A DNA stretch of 12,002 bases from Planctomycetota bacterium (GTDB taxonomy: Bacteria > Planctomycetota > MHYJ01 > JACPRB01). A model generated the notes under the pieces. That model was not told the DNA's origin. It saw only the letters and a program-made list of their open reading frames with translations, and ran no database searches. How positions within the stretch are numbered: the first letter of the stretch is position 1; every line of letters starts with the position of its first letter. A program made the position numbers and the translations under genes. The DNA lies in contig JAHFOZ010000121.1 of assembly GCA_023261405.1 (NCBI GenBank), positions 1 to 12,002 of the forward strand. Direction: 5' to 3'. This document shows, in pieces, positions 7,681 through 12,002 of the stretch.

Positions 7681-7685
7681 AGAGG

Positions 7686-8084
7686 ATGATCATCGTGCAC
7701 TTCGACGGGTCCTGCGACCCGAATCCCGGCGGGATCTGCACCTACGGGTTCGTCGTTCACCGGGACGGACGGATCCTGCACGAGGGCCACGGGCAGGCCG
7801 CGCCGCGCGGCCCCGGCGCCACGAACAACGTCGCCGAGTACACGGGGTGCATCCGCGCGCTGGAATGGCTGGCCGGCCAGGGCCTCGCGGGCCCTGTCAC
7901 GATGCGGGGCGACAGCGAACTCGTCATCCGCCAGCTCAAGGGCGAGTACAGGGTGAGGTCGCCGCTGCTCGGACCGCTGTATCGGAGGGCGGTCGACCTC
8001 ATTGCGGGCTTCCCTGAGCTCCATCTCGAGTGGGTCCCCCGAGAACAGAACGCCGAGGCGGACCGCCTGGCGGCGCTGGGCTAG
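7686..8084 (+). CDS. rnhA: Ribonuclease HI, compact form
   Basis: This 132-residue enzyme hydrolyses the RNA strand of RNA-DNA hybrids in the cytoplasm. All four acidic catalytic residues are present in the expected order: Asp7 in HFDGSCDPNPGG, Glu51 in NNVAEYTG, Asp76 in GDSELVI and Asp126 in NAEADRLA. The length and the TNNVAEY motif fit the short group lacking the extended basic-protrusion handle of E. coli RNase HI. This form is common in archaea and many bacteria, and as the N-terminal domain of actinobacterial RnhA fusions. The start is fixed by AAGGAG 5 bases before the ATG. The next plus-strand gene begins 113 bases downstream, so co-transcription is possible but not tight. Confidence 0.93.
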   Translation: MIIVHFDGSCDPNPGGICTYGFVVHRDGRILHEGHGQAAPRGPGATNNVAEYTGCIRALEWLAGQGLAGPVTMRGDSELVIRQLKGEYRVRSPLLGPLYRRAVDLIAGFPELHLEWVPREQNAEADRLAALG

Positions 8085-8197
8085 GATTCCCGGGACGGGA
8101 GCGGCTCCTCCAGCGAGGTCTGCACCCCAGCCCTTCTTCCCGAAATCGCCCACGATCCATGGGAAGTGTTCTATGCTCTAGTGAGCCTTCTGACTCC
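8085..8197 (+). other. Intergenic spacer between rnhA and the membrane fusion gene
   Basis: The spacer is 113 bases. It contains only a short GGAG/CTCC hairpin (8098-8108) without a T tract, so it is not a convincing terminator. TATGCT (8172-8177) could be a -10 element, but no matching -35 is seen. It includes ATG 8159, an alternative start of the downstream gene. Confidence 0.4.
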
Positions 8198-10258
8198 ATG
8201 AACCCTTCGCGTGGGCCCTGGCTGGGGGCGATCTGCGCGCTGACGATCCTGCTCGGCGCGTTCCTCCTTTTCCAGGTGCAGCCCCTGCTGAGCAAGTGGA
8301 TCCTTCCCTGGTTCGGCGGCGGACCCGCGGTCTGGACCACGTGCATGCTGTTCTTCCAGTCGGTCCTCTTCGCGGGGTACGCCTACGCCCACTTCAGCGA
8401 GCGCTGCCTGCCCCCGACTGTCCGGGTCGCCGTGCACCTGGGGCTGATCCTGGCCGCCGCAGCGTTCCTGCCCGTGGGACCGGAGGATGGGTGGAAGCCG
8501 TCCGGCCCTGGGGATCCGACCTTGAGGATCCTCCTCCTGCTGGCGGTGGACGTCGGTGTGCCGTATTTCCTGCTCTCCTCCACCGGCCCCCTGGTGCAGG
8601 CCTGGTTCTCCCGCGTTTATCCGGACCGGTCGCCTTATCGCCTGTATGCGCTGTCCAATGCGGGCTCGCTGGCCGCGCTGCTCAGCTATCCCTTCGTGTT
8701 CGAGCCGGCCCTGGGCCTGCGGGCGCAATCGTCGCTCTGGGCGTGGATGTTCCTGGGCTTCGCCGCGCTCTACAGCGCGGGGACGGTGGCCGCGTGGCGG
8801 GCAGGCCCCCCGCCGGCGGCCCCCGCCGAGGCGCGGAAGGCTCCTTCTGCCTTCCGGCACCGGGCGCTCTGGGTCCTCCTGCCCGCCTTCGCGTCCTGGA
8901 TGCTCCTCGCGGCGACCCACCAGCTCTGCCAGGACGTGGCAGTGATCCCGTTCCTCTGGGTCCTGCCGCTCGCCGCGTACCTGCTCTCCTTCATCGTCGC
9001 GTTCGATCATCCGCGGTGGTACAAGCCCAGGATGTTCGCGCCCTGCATGGCGGCGCTGGCGTTCGCGGCGGCCGCCCTGACCGCGACCCATGCCGAGTCC
9101 CCCCTGATGTTCGTGCTCGTGATCACGGGAACCCTCGGCGCCCTGTTTTGCGTGTGCATGGTGTGTCACGGGGAACTCGCGCGCCTGAAACCCGAGCCCC
9201 GCCTCCTGACCGCCTACTACCTGGCGATCTCCGGAGGAGGCGCCCTCGGGGGCCTTCTCGTCGGCCTGGTCGCGCCGGTGGTGTTTTCCACGGTCCTGGA
9301 GTGGAAGCTCGGGATCGGCATCGCCTACACGGCGGCCTGGGGCCTGATCGCCTGGACCCGGCGCGGGAACATCCTCGATCGCCGGAACGTCGCCGCGATG
9401 CTCCTGGTCGTCGCCGTGACGGGCGGGGCGTTCCTCTGCGTCCTCTTCGGGAGTTCCGGCACGAGCGTGGAAGCCACGAGGAGCTTCTACGGCGTGCTTC
9501 ACGTCAAGGACTACGCGTGGGACGGGGTTCGGGAGGGGGGCTGCCGCGATCTGATCAGCGGTCGCATCCGGCACGGGCGGCAGTATCTCCACCCGGACGA
9601 GCGGCGGAAGCCGACGACGTACTACGTGGAGGCCTCGGGAGTGGGCCGGGCGATCATGCTCTTCCAGTCCCGCCCGGACCTGCGGGTGGGGGTCGTGGGG
9701 CTGGGCGTCGGCACGCTCGCGGCCTACACCGTCCAGCCGTCGCAGTTGATCCGCTTCTACGAGATCAATCCCGAGATGAAGGGGCTGGCGGAGCGGCACT
9801 TCACCTACCTCGGGGATTGCCGCGGCCGGACCGAGGTGGCGCCGGGCGACGCCCGGCTTTCACTCGCAGGCGAATCTCCGCAAGGCTTCCACGTGCTCGC
9901 GCTCGACGCCTTCACCGGGGACATCATCCCCACGCACCTGCTGACCGTCGAGGCGATGGGCCTCTACGTCAGGCACCTGGCGCCGGACGGGGTGATCGCG
10001 GTGCACATCAGCAACCGCACCCTGGATCTCCGGCCCGTGGTGCGCGGCGTGGCCCGCCGGCACGGGCTGGAGACCCTCACGGTCGAGCTCACGGTGGCCC
10101 GGGATGAGCCCGGGGATTCGAGCACCTGGATGCTCTGCACGCGCAGCAAGAGCGTCCTCCGGGACCTGGGCCCGCATGCGATGGCGGACGGGGACGCGCG
10201 AGAAACGATCTGGACCGACGACCACAGCGACCTCTTCTCGGTCCTCAGGCTGCGATAG
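8198..10258 (+). CDS. Polytopic membrane protein fused to a spermidine-synthase-like domain
   Basis: This 686-residue protein has about 12-13 hydrophobic segments over its first 480 residues, beginning with AICALTILLGAFLLF and including VPYFLLSSTGPLVQAWF and LLTAYYLAISGGGALGG. A cytoplasmic Rossmann domain resembling polyamine aminopropyltransferases follows: GLGVGT (501-506), YEINPE (521-526), GDARLSL (550-556), LALDAFTGD with Asp570, and IPTHLLTVEA, ending in TDDHSDLFSVLR. Databases call this architecture fused MFS/spermidine synthase. The canonical GGGDGG loop of spermidine synthase is replaced by GLGVGT, so polyamine synthesis is uncertain; another aminopropyl or methyl transfer to a membrane or exported substrate is possible. 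The ATG at 8198 starts just before the first membrane helix. An in-frame ATG at 8159 adds 13 polar residues, and neither has a good Shine-Dalgarno. It ends 7 bases from the convergent TrmB-like gene. Confidence 0.85.
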   Translation: MNPSRGPWLGAICALTILLGAFLLFQVQPLLSKWILPWFGGGPAVWTTCMLFFQSVLFAGYAYAHFSERCLPPTVRVAVHLGLILAAAAFLPVGPEDGWKPSGPGDPTLRILLLLAVDVGVPYFLLSSTGPLVQAWFSRVYPDRSPYRLYALSNAGSLAALLSYPFVFEPALGLRAQSSLWAWMFLGFAALYSAGTVAAWRAGPPPAAPAEARKAPSAFRHRALWVLLPAFASWMLLAATHQLCQDVAVIPFLWVLPLAAYLLSFIVAFDHPRWYKPRMFAPCMAALAFAAAALTATHAESPLMFVLVITGTLGALFCVCMVCHGELARLKPEPRLLTAYYLAISGGGALGGLLVGLVAPVVFSTVLEWKLGIGIAYTAAWGLIAWTRRGNILDRRNVAAMLLVVAVTGGAFLCVLFGSSGTSVEATRSFYGVLHVKDYAWDGVREGGCRDLISGRIRHGRQYLHPDERRKPTTYYVEASGVGRAIMLFQSRPDLRVGVVGLGVGTLAAYTVQPSQLIRFYEINPEMKGLAERHFTYLGDCRGRTEVAPGDARLSLAGESPQGFHVLALDAFTGDIIPTHLLTVEAMGLYVRHLAPDGVIAVHISNRTLDLRPVVRGVARRHGLETLTVELTVARDEPGDSSTWMLCTRSKSVLRDLGPHAMADGDARETIWTDDHSDLFSVLRLR

Positions 10259-10265
10259 GGGCGAC

Positions 10266-10991
10266 CTAAGGGCGATTCCTGACGCGCCTCTTTCGCCGCG
10301 GCGTGTCGAACCACGGGCGCGGGGGTTCGTGGGCCCGCGGCTCGTCGCGGCGGCGGGCCAGCATCCTCAGGATGGGCAGCTTCTTCCGCCGGGCCAGGAT
10401 CTCGCGGCGGGTGCGGCCGAGCGGTGAATCGGGCCACGGACCGGCGATCTCCTCGACGTCGAAGTGGTTGCGCGCCGCCTCCAGGAGGTGCTTCCCATAG
10501 CCGCTGTGGTCCGTCTGGAGCACGAGGATCCCGCCGCGGCGGCACACGATCCAGGCGCGCTCGAAGAACGCGGGCGAGAGGATGCCCAGGCGCACCACCG
10601 CCGGGTCGTCATAGGGTTGCGGGTGGTAGACGTGGATTTCGTCCACGGAATCAGGGACGAGCCGGTCGGAGAGCCAGGCCACGGCGTCGCCCGCGACGAA
10701 GCGCACGTTGGTCAGCCCGCGGCGGCCGGCGCGCTGCGCGGCCCGCACGACCATCGGCTCGATCCACTCGATGCCCAGATGGTCGCGGTCCGGCCGCGCG
10801 AGCGAAGAGCCGATCAGGTAGCGGCCATCGCCGCAGCCCAGGTCCAGCACCCTCGGGGCCTCCCGGCCGAAGCAGCGCCCCCAGTCGAAGGGCCTGCCGT
10901 CGTCACGGAGCTGGGGGACGGTCCAGCGGTCGGAGGCAAGGACCCCGCCCGGGAGGGGGACTCCAAAGTCGGATTCCGCCCGGGACGTCAC
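10266..10991 (-). CDS. TrmB-like SAM-dependent methyltransferase with altered signature and basic tail
   Basis: This 241-residue class I methyltransferase resembles tRNA (guanine46-N7)-methyltransferase TrmB. Visible features are LDLGCGDG (49-56, SAM loop), GIE (73-75), NVRFVAGDA (95-103), a motif-IV position reading SVDEIHVYHPQPYDD (115-129), QTDHSGYGKHLLE (159-171, like the TD...YxxHxLE segment of TrmB) and TRRE (194-197, the TxxE position). TrmB normally has FPDPWPKxRHxKRR where this protein has YHPQPYDD, so the RNA-contacting KxRHxKRR run is missing. The C-terminal about 40 residues are strongly Arg/Lys-rich and may replace it. The start is GTG 10991, overlapping the upstream TGA by four bases (GTGA), with GAGG 7 bases before it. 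Possible roles are a divergent tRNA m7G methyltransferase or one acting on another RNA. Confidence 0.72.
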   Translation of the reverse strand: MTSRAESDFGVPLPGGVLASDRWTVPQLRDDGRPFDWGRCFGREAPRVLDLGCGDGRYLIGSSLARPDRDHLGIEWIEPMVVRAAQRAGRRGLTNVRFVAGDAVAWLSDRLVPDSVDEIHVYHPQPYDDPAVVRLGILSPAFFERAWIVCRRGGILVLQTDHSGYGKHLLEAARNHFDVEEIAGPWPDSPLGRTRREILARRKKLPILRMLARRRDEPRAHEPPRPWFDTPRRKRRVRNRP

Positions 10992-12002
10992 CGCTCGACC
11001 TCGAGGACGATGTCGTCCGCGGCGCCCAGCGCGGGGCCGATGATCGTCGTCTGCCCCAGCGTGTTGACGGGCCGATCGGCGACGCGGCCCTCGTCGTCCA
11101 CGCCGTTCGGACCACGGCTCCAGACGCGCAGCCGGCCGCCCTGGATCCTGGAGAGAAATGGCTCAGGCGGGGGCCCGAAGGGATCGACGTGGGACCCCAC
11201 CTGTCCTTCGCGGAGGAACCCCACCGCCATGAGGAGGAGGCCGAGCTGCGCCTTGCGGGCCCGGTGGGTTTCAAGGGACGGCGGCGTCAACCGGTTCACG
11301 ATCGGATTCTCAGGCGCGCGCTCCAGGAGGTTCACGATCCGGTCGAACACCCCCTTCGACTCGGCCCACGCCCCGGAGCCCGCCGCGGCATACGCGCGCG
11401 CGGCCACCCGCCACCGCTGGAACGCATCCGACTTCAGGAGCCTCATGGAGTACAGATGTCCGGGCCCGGGCAGGACAGGGCGGCGCTGCCGGTAGACGGA
11501 GTCCGCCTCGATGAAGGGATCCCCCCTCAGGAGGAAAGTCCCCAGGAAGGCGACGTCGTTCAGAAGGGGCCGGCCGTCGCTCGCGAGCGTCTGGTCGATC
11601 GCGCGGAGGCCCTGGTCCAGGACCGCCAGGTCCGCGGCCTTCGGAGCCCTCGAGACCAGAAGGTCGCTCATCTCGGTGAAGACCGTCTCGAGCGCCCGCA
11701 GCGCCTCCCACTCCATTTCAGTGGATGTGCCGCAGGCCCCATCGCGCCCGAGCTGGGCGGTCTCCAGGAGGAGATCCGCCGCGGCGCGCGCGTCCCCCCG
11801 CTCGCGGAGGAGCCGCGCCTTGCACACGGCGATCTCGGCCAGCCGGCGGAGGAGGCCTTCGCCTGAATGGGGCACCAGGGCCTCCCCCTCCCAGCGGAGC
11901 GGGATGCGCGCCTCGGCCTTGCGCGCGCCCTGCGAGAGATGCCCCAGGGCCTTCTCGAACGCGGCCACCTCGCCTTCGACCCACTCGCGGTCCGCGGAGG
12001 CG
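10988..12002 (-). CDS. Unrecognised helical protein, N-terminus beyond the right edge (partial)
   Basis: I do not recognise this protein. The reading frame is open to the right edge, and sequence upstream of the GTG at 11968 (encoding ADREWVEGEV) is normal helical protein, so the gene probably starts outside the window. About 337 residues are visible. Most are Ala/Leu/Arg/Glu-rich helices without a transmembrane stretch, including VCKARLLRERGDARAAADLLLE, which could be TPR-like. The C-terminal about 70 residues differ: GSHVDPFGPPPEPFL, then RVWSRGPNGVDDEG (GPNGVDD at about 11093-11113) and a closing DDIVLEVER. A DPF...G...GPNGxDDxG...DDI pattern is, as I recall, common at the ends of planctomycete pseudopilin-like and related secreted proteins. 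It overlaps the TrmB-like gene by four bases, implying coupled translation. Confidence 0.75.
   Translation of the reverse strand, partial: ASADREWVEGEVAAFEKALGHLSQGARKAEARIPLRWEGEALVPHSGEGLLRRLAEIAVCKARLLRERGDARAAADLLLETAQLGRDGACGTSTEMEWEALRALETVFTEMSDLLVSRAPKAADLAVLDQGLRAIDQTLASDGRPLLNDVAFLGTFLLRGDPFIEADSVYRQRRPVLPGPGHLYSMRLLKSDAFQRWRVAARAYAAAGSGAWAESKGVFDRIVNLLERAPENPIVNRLTPPSLETHRARKAQLGLLLMAVGFLREGQVGSHVDPFGPPPEPFLSRIQGGRLRVWSRGPNGVDDEGRVADRPVNTLGQTTIIGPALGAADDIVLEVER

Larger units (their letters stand above)
7535..7685. promoter_or_regulatory. Divergent intergenic region between the LarA operon and rnhA
   Basis: This 151-base region must carry the promoter for the minus-strand operon and probably one for the plus-strand pair. 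It contains a 14-bp tandem repeat (7577-7604), a three-codon ORF with a Shine-Dalgarno (7639-7661), and the RNase H ribosome binding site (7675-7680). TATGAT on the minus strand (7554-7549) resembles a -10 box, but it has no convincing -35 and would leave only a few leader bases before ATG 7534, so I do not call a promoter there. Confidence 0.5.

Noticed and set aside
7628..8017. Frame starting MSIPEGENAD upstream of and overlapping rnhA
   Set aside because: There is no Shine-Dalgarno, and beyond about 25 residues it becomes Arg-rich sequence in the wrong frame of the RNase H gene.
8030..8197. A longer start for the membrane fusion protein overlapping rnhA
   Set aside because: The added residues are Gly/Pro/Arg-rich, overlap the RNase H coding sequence and have no ribosome binding site; the membrane domain begins right after ATG 8198.
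8171..10107. Long alternative frames across the membrane fusion gene on both strands
   Set aside because: Their translations are Arg/Pro/Gly-rich without hydrophobic segments or motifs, whereas the chosen frame has membrane helices and a recognisable synthase domain.
10281..10312. CGCCGCGGCG palindrome near the convergent gene ends, considered as a bidirectional terminator
   Set aside because: It lies inside the TrmB-like coding region, has no flanking T run, and such palindromes are common in GC-rich DNA.

Overview
The window is GC-rich bacterial DNA that looks planctomycetal, or at least from the PVC group. The strongest clue is a secreted beta-propeller/HEAT/cytochrome c protein with a CxxCH motif next to a DUF1080 protein, a pairing typical of Planctomycetota and Verrucomicrobiota. 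A GPNGxDD...DDI tail on the right-edge protein also fits planctomycetes. This assignment is inference; there is no rRNA or other taxonomic marker. No tRNA, rRNA, CRISPR array, transposase or phage gene was seen, and no stretch over 300 bases lacks a gene.

Layout. From about 7534 down to 59, five minus-strand genes form one compact probable operon. In transcription order they are: a LarA-type nickel-pincer racemase/epimerase, a secreted neutral-ceramidase-like hydrolase, a secreted DUF1080 (3-keto-glycoside hydrolase-like) protein, a secreted lipoprotein dehydrogenase-like cytochrome c protein, and a flavin monooxygenase that closely resembles bacterial trimethylamine monooxygenase (Tmm). Gaps are 32, 27 and 8 bases, and the last junction overlaps (TGATG). 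A divergent intergenic region (7535-7685) holds a 14-bp tandem repeat and a three-codon ORF with its own Shine-Dalgarno sequence. It separates the operon from two plus-strand genes: a compact ribonuclease HI and a polytopic membrane protein fused to a spermidine-synthase-like domain. Converging on them from the right are two minus-strand genes that overlap by 4 bases: a divergent TrmB-like methyltransferase with a basic tail, and an unrecognised helical protein that runs off the right edge.

How the genes may work together. Three proteins of the operon carry export signals (ceramidase-like, DUF1080, cytochrome c protein), while LarA and Tmm look cytoplasmic. A plausible reading is that an amide- or glycoside-containing substrate is cleaved and oxidised outside the inner membrane and its parts (a 2-hydroxy acid and a methylated amine) are processed inside. 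This combination, especially Tmm translationally coupled to a PVC-type cytochrome c protein, is the most unusual item in the window. The substrate is unknown and the pathway is a hypothesis.
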